Source: an uncultured Granulosicoccaceae bacterium
GTDB lineage: Bacteria > Pseudomonadota > Gammaproteobacteria > Granulosicoccales > Granulosicoccaceae
Direction of reading: 5' to 3'
Length of the DNA stretch: 64,000 nt
Assembly: GCA_937930305.1 (NCBI GenBank)
Contig: CALGLE010000048.1
Coordinates: 62,001 to 126,000, forward strand
Position 1 is the first letter of the stretch. Each line of letters begins with the position of its first letter. This document shows, piece by piece, positions 55,887 through 64,000 of the stretch. The notes beneath the pieces are model-generated. The model saw only the letters and a list, made by a program, of their open reading frames with translations. It was not told the origin of the DNA and searched no databases. Both the position numbers and the translations under genes were made by a program.

Positions 55887-58800
55887 TAGCTCTCTCCGTT
55901 TTTTGACTGCTGGACGCACTCAGCCACATCGGTTGCTGATAGCGCGTAATGTTCAACGGCATGTTCTGGGGTGATATAGCCCAAAACAATATCCTGCTTA
56001 ACAGACTCTAAGTTCCGCTTTGCCGGTTCACCATAGCCACCCCCACCCGGGAATGCCATCTCAACTTTAACACCGTGTGGTATGAACTGTTTCCCCTTAC
56101 CCTTTAGCGTTTCCCCATCACTTCGAACGATGTGAGTGGTACCACCGGGCTGACCTCCGTGCCGCCCCAAAGCGGGGTGATCAACTCGATCAAACATGGC
56201 TGAAATATCAAATTCATGCCCTTCACGAACACCCACATCCATGTACTGACCCAGCCCTCCACGAAACTCACCGGCACCACCCGAATCGGGTCTGAGTTCC
56301 TTGCGCCATATAAGGATTGGGCCCACTTGTTCGGTGGCTTCCACCGGCATCGTCATAACACCCGAAGGGAACGCAGTAGCGCTCATACCATCCAGTGTGG
56401 GTCTGGCACCAGAACCTCCAGAGTTAAAGGTCAGCACTTCACGGCGCACGGCATGTTCGGGCGCAGGTTCATCGGTGCGAGGCCGAATAGAGACTTGAAA
56501 ATTACATAAGCAGCCCGCCCCTTCAGCAGGTGCGATGCCCGGTAGCAATTTATCCAACGCGTTATAAACCGTATCGGGCACCATATGCCCGATGACATGT
56601 CTTAACGCCACAGGCGCTGGCGGCAAAGCGTTCACGATGCAGTTTTCAGGGGCGCTAATTTTGAACGGTTCAAGAGAGGCTGCGTTGTTGGGAATATCGG
56701 GTGCGATGGCACACTTCAAGGCATAGCAGGCATACGCTTTGGTGTACACCAATGGAACATTAATGCCTTTTTTATCCAACCCACTGGTACCTTCCCAATC
56801 ACTCACGATGGCATCTTTTTCAATCGTGAGTTTCACTTTCAGGTCCACAGGATAGGAGTAGCCATCGATTCGCATTTCACCCGTTGCCGACCCAGGCTTT
56901 AACGCGTTAATACGATCCAATGTGGCTTGCTTAGAACGCTCTAAAATAAATTCTGAAATGCTGCCAAGGTTTGACAATCCAAACTCTTTTATCATTTCAA
57001 TTAAACGGCGATGCCCAATTTCATTGCATGTTGCCAGGGCGTAGATGTCTCCGATGAGTTGATCGGGTTCTCGCACGTTGCCACGAATGATACTTACCAA
57101 GGTGGGATCCACCGTGCCGGCATCCGCAAACTTCATGATGGGGATCCATAAGCCCTCCTCATGAATATCATTCGCGTCCGCACCAAAACCTCGCCCACCA
57201 ATGTCGGTCACATGGGCGGTGCATGCAAAGAATCCGATTAATTTTTCTTGATAGAACGATGGCGTAACTACGGTTATGTCGTGCTTATGTCCCGTGCCTT
57301 CCCAGGGATCGTTCGTGATGTACACATCCCCCACTAACATCTGATCGGCACCAATGCGGCGTATGAAGTGCCCGACGGCATCCGCCATCGCATTCACGTG
57401 CCCAGGCGTTCCGGTTACCGCCTGTGCCAGCATGTCACCTTGCTCGTTGTAAACGCCAGCTGATAAATCCCCAGCTTCTCGCACCGATGTGGAAAACGCC
57501 GTACGTATCAGCGCTTGCGCTTGCTCTTCAACCACCGATATCAAACGATTCCACATCACTTGGTGAGCCACTTGACCAGCCTCTAAGGGGGTCACTGTCT
57601 GAGCATCGCCGCGCTTTTCGCGCAGTTCGAGTGTGCCGTCCGAATGACTAAACACTTCACGGTTATCGTGCACCACAATCGCAGTTTCACTTTCAGTGAC
57701 CACGCAAGGACCTTGCGCCGTATGACCTGTGTTTAATTCGTGCCGCTCAATGACGTGTGCCGAAACGCTTTTTCCTATATTTGGATCAAACATTTCCCGC
57801 GATTGCTGCCCACTTACGGCTTCAAACGTACTGGGCGCTTTCACAGCTTCCGCTTTAGCCACCTGGGTATAGGCATTCACCGACCAAACCGTGACTTCTA
57901 CCTCCATGCCGTCAACCACTCGGCCAAACAGGTTGGCGTATTCTTCTTGAAACAAAGCAAGGTAGGTATCAGCGTCAGGGTTAGCTACTTGAGAAGCCGT
58001 TAAGTTAACCGGAATTTCCCAACCTTGACCGGAATAACGCATATAGACTTTATAGTCTGATAAAACGTCTGCCTGCGCATCACATTGGCGAACAAATTGT
58101 GTTGCCTCTTTTTCCATTTCACTAAATAGTGTTTTCACGGTACCGCCATCGAATTCAGACAACCGCATAAACACCGATCGATTTTCTTCAAAGCTAAATG
58201 GTGCGCGTAAGAACCCAATCGCTGAGCCCACACCGGCCCCCTTTGGCACTAAGCATCGGGACACGCCCAATTTGTCACACAGCCTTGCTGCGTGTAGAGG
58301 GGCTGCACCACCAAACGCGATCATGGTGTATTCGCTTAAGTCTTCACCGTTTTCAACCGCATGCACACGGGCCGCATTCGCCATGTTCTCATCCACCACT
58401 TCGGCCAAACCCCAAGCGGCATCCATCTCATTCATATTTAGTTTAGAACCCAGCTCAGCTTTTAAAGCCGCTTTTGCGCTGTCCGGATGCAGTTTTATCG
58501 AACCACCCGCAAAATTATCAGGGTCTAACTTGCCCAACACTAAATCCGCATCGGTAACCGCTGGTCGTTTCCCATCCCGCCCATAGCAGGCGGGCCCCGG
58601 CTCTGAACCAGCACTTTCAGGCCCTACTCGGATCTGATTTAAGGAATCCACCGTGGCCAGTGATCCGCCACCGGCTCCGATCTCCACCATGTCAATCACG
58701 GGAATGGAAATCGGCATGCCCGAGCCCTTTTTAAAACGATAGGTTCTCGCCACTTCGAACACACGCGCCGTTTTAGGGGCTTCATTTTTTATTAAACAAA

Positions 58801-59686
58801 TTTTTGCCGTAGTGCCACCCATATCAAAGCTAAGCACTTTATTCAGCCCATGTTTTGCTGCAATGTCGGCGGCGAAGATGGCCCCGCCTGCTGGACCCGA
58901 CTCAACCAGTCGTACAGGAAATTCAGCGGCATTCTCAAGCGACATGATGCCACCACCAGAGTGCATCATAAAGACCGAGCAGTCTGCACCCTCTGCCGAC
59001 AAGCGATCTTTCAACCGGCCCAGATAAGATTTCATTAAAGGCTTGATGTAGGCGTTCGCAATGGTCGTATTAAAACGCTCGTACTCGCGCATTTGAGGCG
59101 ACACTTCAGAGGACAATGACACCATCACGTTGGGTAGGCGTGCTGCCAACACATCAGCAATCATCCGTTCATGCGAATCATTCACATAAGCGTGCAACAA
59201 GCCCACTGCAATACTGTCGTAATTTGCATCAGCCAGTTCATCCGCCAACTTTTCGATATCACTTCGTTGCAGCGCATACAACACGTCCCCGTTGGCGTCC
59301 ATTCTTTCATCAAGTACATAGCGACGATTTCGAGGTAACAACGGTGGTGGTAATGTCAGGTTCAAATCATATTGTTCAAACCGGCTTTCGGTGCGCATCT
59401 CGATCACATCACGAAAACCTTTCGTGGTGATAAACGCCGTCTTCGCACCGCGCCGTTCGATTAGCGCATTGGTTGCCAGTGTGGTGCCATGAATGATTTG
59501 CGAGATATCAGACGGGTGAATATCGGCCTGGCTGCACACTTGATGCAACCCGGTAATGATGGCGTCTTCAGGGGCTGTGTAGGTGGTCAAAACCTTGGTG
59601 GAAAATTGCTCCCCGTGGTGTTCAAGAACCACGTCCGTGAAGGTGCCACCGATATCCACACCCAGTCGAGTTCCTGAATTCGCCAT
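55886..59686 (-). CDS. Fused HyuA-HyuB hydantoinase / 5-oxoprolinase family protein
   Basis: HyuA part: RLGVDIGGTFTDVVLE, HGTTLATNALIERRGAKTAFITTKGFRDV, SFDMGGTTAKICLI. HyuB part: GDVYITNDPWEGTGHKHDITVVTPSF, RGFGADANDIHEEGLWIPIMK, LRHVIGHMVPDTVYNALDKLLPG, FPGGGGYGEP. Confidence 0.92.
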   Translation of the reverse strand: MANSGTRLGVDIGGTFTDVVLEHHGEQFSTKVLTTYTAPEDAIITGLHQVCSQADIHPSDISQIIHGTTLATNALIERRGAKTAFITTKGFRDVIEMRTESRFEQYDLNLTLPPPLLPRNRRYVLDERMDANGDVLYALQRSDIEKLADELADANYDSIAVGLLHAYVNDSHERMIADVLAARLPNVMVSLSSEVSPQMREYERFNTTIANAYIKPLMKSYLGRLKDRLSAEGADCSVFMMHSGGGIMSLENAAEFPVRLVESGPAGGAIFAADIAAKHGLNKVLSFDMGGTTAKICLIKNEAPKTARVFEVARTYRFKKGSGMPISIPVIDMVEIGAGGGSLATVDSLNQIRVGPESAGSEPGPACYGRDGKRPAVTDADLVLGKLDPDNFAGGSIKLHPDSAKAALKAELGSKLNMNEMDAAWGLAEVVDENMANAARVHAVENGEDLSEYTMIAFGGAAPLHAARLCDKLGVSRCLVPKGAGVGSAIGFLRAPFSFEENRSVFMRLSEFDGGTVKTLFSEMEKEATQFVRQCDAQADVLSDYKVYMRYSGQGWEIPVNLTASQVANPDADTYLALFQEEYANLFGRVVDGMEVEVTVWSVNAYTQVAKAEAVKAPSTFEAVSGQQSREMFDPNIGKSVSAHVIERHELNTGHTAQGPCVVTESETAIVVHDNREVFSHSDGTLELREKRGDAQTVTPLEAGQVAHQVMWNRLISVVEEQAQALIRTAFSTSVREAGDLSAGVYNEQGDMLAQAVTGTPGHVNAMADAVGHFIRRIGADQMLVGDVYITNDPWEGTGHKHDITVVTPSFYQEKLIGFFACTAHVTDIGGRGFGADANDIHEEGLWIPIMKFADAGTVDPTLVSIIRGNVREPDQLIGDIYALATCNEIGHRRLIEMIKEFGLSNLGSISEFILERSKQATLDRINALKPGSATGEMRIDGYSYPVDLKVKLTIEKDAIVSDWEGTSGLDKKGINVPLVYTKAYACYALKCAIAPDIPNNAASLEPFKISAPENCIVNALPPAPVALRHVIGHMVPDTVYNALDKLLPGIAPAEGAGCLCNFQVSIRPRTDEPAPEHAVRREVLTFNSGGSGARPTLDGMSATAFPSGVMTMPVEATEQVGPILIWRKELRPDSGGAGEFRGGLGQYMDVGVREGHEFDISAMFDRVDHPALGRHGGQPGGTTHIVRSDGETLKGKGKQFIPHGVKVEMAFPGGGGYGEPAKRNLESVKQDIVLGYITPEHAVEHYALSATDVAECVQQSKNGES

Positions 59687-59734
59687 ATCTGCGCAGCTCT
59701 TGCCGAAAACCCACAGATTACTGCGCCTATTTGA

Positions 59735-59749
59735 TAATTACAAATTATT
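59735..59749. promoter_or_regulatory. Candidate LysR-type operator (T-N11-A palindrome)
   Basis: ATAATT-ACA-AATTAT in the divergent region between the hydantoinase and LysR genes. Confidence 0.5.
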
Positions 59750-59773
59750 ATATGAAATACAGATGATAAATAT

Positions 59774-60697
59774 TTGTTATCTTACGAACATCAAGTCCAT
59801 CGGAATAATCGGGTGTCTGGTCTTAATCTCAAACAACTAGAGGCGTTTGTAAAAGTAGCCGATCTGGGCAGCTTCCGGGGTGCTGCCACAGCGTTGAGAA
59901 CCACGCAGCCTAATATCTCAGCTCGCATTGCACGACTTGAGGAACAGTTAAACCAAACACTCATGGTACGAGACGCAGGCTCTGTGCGGCTGACTCAATC
60001 GGGTCAAGTGCTGTTGGCCAAAGCACGCTATGTGCTTGATGCTCGTGATGAGTTCGTGGCCGCAGCCAATGCACCCGAAATCTTTGATGGCACGTTGCGG
60101 CTGGGCGTTACTGAAATGATTGTGCATTCCTGGCTTAGTGCCTATTTGAATGCATTAAGAACAAAGTTTCCTAATGTGAAAGTCGACCTCACGGTGGATC
60201 TTTCATCAAACTTAAGCAACGCGTTATTTGCTCATTCCATCGATCTAGCACTACAAAGTGAACCTTACGGGCAGCAAACATCCGGGCAGCTGAAATTAGG
60301 TACTTACGAGTTAGTTTGGGTGGCGTCCCCGAACCTCGGTGTGGATGAAGCGGTGTCCACCCACCGTGCGATTACCCAGCATCCCATTCTTACCCACTCC
60401 CGGCAAACCTCACCTTATAAACAAATCAAGCAACACTTTTCATCAGAATCAAACGTATACCTCGTCCCTTCAACCAGCCTTGCCGCATGCATGCGCATGA
60501 CGCGAGAAGGTTTAGGTGTGGCTTGTTTGCCAAAGGCCATGGTGACAGAAGAAATTAACGAAGGCCGTTTGATTCAACTGCGCTATCCCTGGGTGCCCGA
60601 TAATCTTATCTTTGATGCACGTTTTCACGCTGACAAAGCACCCTACTACGTTGAACAAGCAGCCGCTTTAGCCAGCGACATTGCTAACGGTGAATGA
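59774..60697 (+). CDS. LysR family transcriptional regulator
   Basis: LNLKQLEAFVKVADLGSFRGAATALRTTQPNISARIARLEEQLNQTLMVRDAGSVRLTQSG; real start possibly the GTG at about 59811-59815. Confidence 0.9.
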   Translation: MLSYEHQVHRNNRVSGLNLKQLEAFVKVADLGSFRGAATALRTTQPNISARIARLEEQLNQTLMVRDAGSVRLTQSGQVLLAKARYVLDARDEFVAAANAPEIFDGTLRLGVTEMIVHSWLSAYLNALRTKFPNVKVDLTVDLSSNLSNALFAHSIDLALQSEPYGQQTSGQLKLGTYELVWVASPNLGVDEAVSTHRAITQHPILTHSRQTSPYKQIKQHFSSESNVYLVPSTSLAACMRMTREGLGVACLPKAMVTEEINEGRLIQLRYPWVPDNLIFDARFHADKAPYYVEQAAALASDIANGE

Positions 60698-60714
60698 GAC
60701 TTATAAAATGCCAG

Positions 60715-61902
60715 TTATGTTCCCGCTACGGCGGTTGCTAATTTCTCGAGCAGCTCTTCCGTTTCCGAAAAACCGATACAGGCGTCTGTAATGCTCTGTC
60801 CGTAAACCAAGTCCTGGGGTTTGGTGAGAGAAGCCGATTGTTTACCTGGCAACAAATGACTTTCCAACATTAGGCCACCAATTCGGTCAATTTCTTTCGG
60901 TAGGCGTTCAACGATGTTGTCCACGATCAGCCCTTGCCGTCGATAGTCTTTGTTGCTGTTTGCGTGGCTACAGTCGATCAATATGCGCTGTGCCATATTC
61001 TTGCTGAGCTGCTGCTGGTATGCACGCTCTACGCTCTCAGCGTCATAGTTAGGTTCAAGCCCACCCCGCAGTATTAAATGTGCATCGTGGTTACCCATGG
61101 TTTGGTATAACGCAATTTTGCCCTCAGGATCAGGGCTCAAGAACGCATGTGGATGCCCGGCAGATTCCATTGCATCGATCGCAATACGAATGCTACCGGC
61201 GGTGCCATTTTTAAATCCGACCGGGCATGAAAGCCCAGATGCGATCTCGCGATGCACTTGGCTTTCGGTTGTTCGGGCACCAATGGCTCCCCAACTCACC
61301 GTGTCAGCATAGTACTGACCGGTTGCTGCATCTAAGAACTCACAACCCGCTGGTATGCCCAGTTTTGCCAGATCCAGCAGAAGACTACGCGCCATCCGTA
61401 ATCCTTTATCAATATCAAAGCTTTCGTCCATGTTGGGATCATTGATAAGCCCTTTCCAGCCAACCACCGTGCGAGGCTTTTCGAAATAAACCCGCATGAC
61501 AATTTCCAGGGCATCGCTGTACCGATGGTGCAATGCCAGTAACTTCTCTGCGTATTCCCGCGCGGATTCGGGGTCGTGAATGGAGCACGGCCCAACCACG
61601 ACTAATAATCGCTTATCTCGGCTGTGCAAAATATCAGAGAGTCGCTGGCGCGCTTCAACGATTCGGTGAGCGTCAGTCGCTGACAATGGCAGGGCTTCTA
61701 CCAAGCTCTGAGGAGAGCTAATCGGCACGATTGAGGCAATGCGTTTGTCTGAGCTGATTGGTTTCTTCAAAACAAACCTTGTTTCAAATGCAATGGAAAG
61801 CGTCAACTTAACATGCACAGCTGCATGAGTGAATGAGCCTGGCGGATCAATTGTTTTTGGTTTTAAAAATTCATCATAAGCCTTGAGAAAATGCTTTTTC
61901 AA
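60715..61902 (-). CDS. 3-deoxy-7-phosphoheptulonate synthase, class I (AroFGH-like)
   Basis: DKRLLVVVGPCSIHDPESAREYAEKL, MRVYFEKPRTVVGWKGLINDPNMDESFDIDKGLRMAR, IDCSHANSNKDYRRQ. N-terminal about 44 residues look non-native; a TTG at about 61770 may be the start. Confidence 0.9.
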   Translation of the reverse strand: MKKHFLKAYDEFLKPKTIDPPGSFTHAAVHVKLTLSIAFETRFVLKKPISSDKRIASIVPISSPQSLVEALPLSATDAHRIVEARQRLSDILHSRDKRLLVVVGPCSIHDPESAREYAEKLLALHHRYSDALEIVMRVYFEKPRTVVGWKGLINDPNMDESFDIDKGLRMARSLLLDLAKLGIPAGCEFLDAATGQYYADTVSWGAIGARTTESQVHREIASGLSCPVGFKNGTAGSIRIAIDAMESAGHPHAFLSPDPEGKIALYQTMGNHDAHLILRGGLEPNYDAESVERAYQQQLSKNMAQRILIDCSHANSNKDYRRQGLIVDNIVERLPKEIDRIGGLMLESHLLPGKQSASLTKPQDLVYGQSITDACIGFSETEELLEKLATAVAGT

Positions 61903-61941
61903 GCGCCTCTAGCCGGACCAAGCAGACCACTCATTAGCGAA

Positions 61942-63126
61942 CTACGTCACAGCCTTCACGGTCAAGTAAATCGGGTTATCCCACAATCGATTTTCTATCA
62001 CATCAGCTAGAACGTCCACCGCTTGGGTAACATCGTGTTCATCAGTGTACAAAGGGGTAAAGCCGAATCGCATTAAATTCGGTTGACGAAAATCACCGAT
62101 CACTTTTCGATCAATCAGTGCTTGCATCGCAGCGTAGCCGTTTTCGAACGCAAACGACACTTGCGAGCCTCGTTCTGCGCTGTTTCTGGGGCTGACAAGT
62201 TCCAGTGAAGGGCATCGCTGTTCCACTAATTGTATGAACAGTTCACTCAATTCCACAGAACGCTGTCGAACATCGTGCATGGAAATACCCTGCCACACCG
62301 CTAGCGCTGATTCCAACACCGCCATTTGAATCACTGGCGGTGTACCGACTCGAAAGCGTTCCATCTGTTGGCCTGGCCTATATTGAGGTTCAAACGCAAA
62401 CGGTGCATCGTGCCCTAACCAACCACTTAAAATGGGTTGCACTTGATCGGCAATGTCAGGCCTTGCATAAATAAACGCTGGCGCACCCGGGCCTGCGTTA
62501 AGGTATTTATAGGTGCATCCCACGGCGAACTCACATCCACAGGCTTCAACGTCCACCACCACAGCCCCAGCACTGTGGGCTAAGTCCCACAGCATCACAG
62601 CACCGGCTTGATGTGCAGCGGCTGTGATGTTCTGCATATCGTGCATGCGACCGGTGCGGTAATCGATATGCGTTAACATCACGACCGCAACTGACTCATC
62701 TATTGCGTCACGCACCTCCTCAGGATCTACTATTTTCAATTCATAATCCCCATTGATATGACTCATTAAACCTTCAGCCATATACAGATCGGTGGGGAAA
62801 TTTCCCGAATCGGATAACACAACGCGCCGATCAGGCCTTAAAGATAGCGCGGCGGATACGGCTTGAAACACCTTAATTGATAAGGTATCGCCCACCATGA
62901 TGGTGTCGTTAGACGCACCGATAATCGGTGCTAAGGCGTTGCCCAGTGACCCCGGTTGCTGCATCCAACCATCGCGATTCCATCCGGTGATCAGATGCTC
63001 GCCCCATTGATCTTGAATCACGGCAGCCGTTTGCTTTAACGCGGCAACCGGCAAAGGCCCTAATGAGTTTCCATCCAAATAGATCATATCTTTGGGTAGA
63101 TGAAACTGATGTTTGATCGGCAGCAT
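61942..63126 (-). CDS. kynU: Kynureninase
   Basis: IYLDGNSLGPLPVAALKQTAAVIQDQWGEHLITGWN, DSGNFPTDLYMAEGL, LWDLAHSAGAVVVDVEACGCEFAVGCTYKYLNAGPGAPAFIY. Confidence 0.93.
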   Translation of the reverse strand: MLPIKHQFHLPKDMIYLDGNSLGPLPVAALKQTAAVIQDQWGEHLITGWNRDGWMQQPGSLGNALAPIIGASNDTIMVGDTLSIKVFQAVSAALSLRPDRRVVLSDSGNFPTDLYMAEGLMSHINGDYELKIVDPEEVRDAIDESVAVVMLTHIDYRTGRMHDMQNITAAAHQAGAVMLWDLAHSAGAVVVDVEACGCEFAVGCTYKYLNAGPGAPAFIYARPDIADQVQPILSGWLGHDAPFAFEPQYRPGQQMERFRVGTPPVIQMAVLESALAVWQGISMHDVRQRSVELSELFIQLVEQRCPSLELVSPRNSAERGSQVSFAFENGYAAMQALIDRKVIGDFRQPNLMRFGFTPLYTDEHDVTQAVDVLADVIENRLWDNPIYLTVKAVT

Positions 63127-63179
63127 ACGAAGTTGTCCAGTACCAGATAAATTGGCAATTATTGGAAGGGTTTTACGAC

Positions 63180-63872
63180 TTAACTAAGCCACTTTAGTAA
63201 TGCGTCGCAGGCCGCATCGGGTTGCTCTAACACCACCAAATGCCCAGCATTAGGGACAACGGTTAATGTGGAATTAGGCAAAAGCTCGTGCATGGTTTCA
63301 TGCTTTGCCACCGAGCATAACTCATCGTCTTCCCCGCATAAAACCAGTGAGGGCACGTTAACCTGTGTCAGGGTTTGCGCATAGTCTTCCCGGTCGCGTA
63401 GGCTTTCCGATTGTGCCACGAACACATCGGGGCCTAAATCCATCGCCATTTGCATGCACAAATCCAATATTCGCCCTCTTTCTGGGCCGTCGGTTAAGTA
63501 ATTGGGCTTCATTTCATCGCGCATGACGGCCCACAATCCACCCGCTTTTACGGCTTCAATTTGTGGTGCACGTGTAGCCGCTTTGTCTGCATTTTCCGCT
63601 GAGCAATTGGTATCGAGTAAAGCAAGGCGTTCAATGCGTGTGGGCGCTTTCTTTATCATCTCCATGGCCACAATGCCGCCCATGGAAAGTCCTGCCAAAA
63701 CAAAACTCGGTGGTGCGTGGCGCAACACCGTTTCGGCCAAGCCTTGAATGGAATGACTGCCCGTTAATGGGAAACACATAATAGGGCGCGTGCTCGACAA
63801 GCGTTCAATGACGGGTGTGAACAGGCGGGCATCACACATCATGCCGGGCAGCAAAACCAGAGGGGCTAACAA
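63180..63872 (-). CDS. Alpha/beta hydrolase
   Basis: LLPGMMCDARLFTPVIERL, FVLAGLSMGGIVAMEM, LVLCGEDDELCSV, NAGHLVVLEQPDA. TTG start at 63872, just after the upstream stop, proposed. Confidence 0.82.
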   Translation of the reverse strand: MLAPLVLLPGMMCDARLFTPVIERLSSTRPIMCFPLTGSHSIQGLAETVLRHAPPSFVLAGLSMGGIVAMEMIKKAPTRIERLALLDTNCSAENADKAATRAPQIEAVKAGGLWAVMRDEMKPNYLTDGPERGRILDLCMQMAMDLGPDVFVAQSESLRDREDYAQTLTQVNVPSLVLCGEDDELCSVAKHETMHELLPNSTLTVVPNAGHLVVLEQPDAACDALLKWLS

Positions 63873-63873
63873 T

Positions 63874-63999
63874 TTAGCGCCCTTTCCACACCGGATCGCG
63901 CTTTTCAGCAAACGCTTTAGCGCCTTCTAAGTTATCTTCTGAGCCGTAAAGAATATCAACGGTACGAAGTTTTCGTTGTGTTACACGATTCATGGCGTC
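63874..63999 (-). CDS. Enoyl-CoA hydratase/isomerase family, C-terminal 41 residues (continues beyond the window)
   Basis: Minus-strand reading DAMNRVTQRKLRTVDILYGSEDNLEGAKAFAEKRDPVWKGR-stop, the typical crotonase C-terminus. Confidence 0.75.
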   Translation of the reverse strand, partial: DAMNRVTQRKLRTVDILYGSEDNLEGAKAFAEKRDPVWKGR

Positions 64000-64000
64000 T

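Noticed and set aside
1-64000. Prophage, anti-phage defence island, secretion system or biosynthetic gene cluster
   Set aside because: No integrase, transposase, phage structural, restriction, toxin-antitoxin, NRPS/PKS or secretion genes recognised in any frame.

Overview
The window looks like a chromosomal segment from a free-living, probably marine, Gammaproteobacterium. That placement is an inference from protein flavour only. I see no rRNA, tRNA, CRISPR array, prophage, transposase or recognisable defence island. Main contents: an ABC-F (YbiT-like) 3' end; an FAD hydroxyacid dehydrogenase; a REC-PAS-GGDEF-EAL protein; a seven-repeat FG-GAP surface protein; an assimilatory sulfite reductase cluster (DUF934 / CysI-like / DUF2849 / ferredoxin-NADP reductase) with a divergent Lrp/AsnC gene and a nearby CbiX/SirB-like chelatase; an Ada-AlkA fusion coupled to ogt; a decayed diguanylate cyclase; a cobalamin riboswitch followed by a BtuB-like TonB receptor and a propeller-like lipoprotein; the remains of a molybdenum hydroxylase operon next to an orphan xdhC; a large catabolic locus at 27.5-40.3 kb (sugar-type ABC importer, HisD/HpsN-like dehydrogenase, SDR, LacI, two SnoaL-like proteins, double cupin, OYE-type flavoenzyme); a methylthioribose locus at 44.4-51.5 kb (mtnK, mtnA, SorC regulator, RbsABC-like importer, 35-bp palindrome); a winged-helix/TM/TPR-like/alpha-beta-hydrolase fusion; a fused HyuA-HyuB hydantoinase/oxoprolinase with a DAO-type flavoenzyme and divergent LysR; and aroG-like, kynU, a hydrolase and an enoyl-CoA hydratase 3' end. 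The strongest candidates for undescribed biology are the 27.5-40.3 kb catabolic locus, the putative methylthioribose importer, and the riboswitch-linked lipoprotein as a possible BtuG-like B12 capture protein. All assignments come from reading the sequence and from memory of families; no database search was run.
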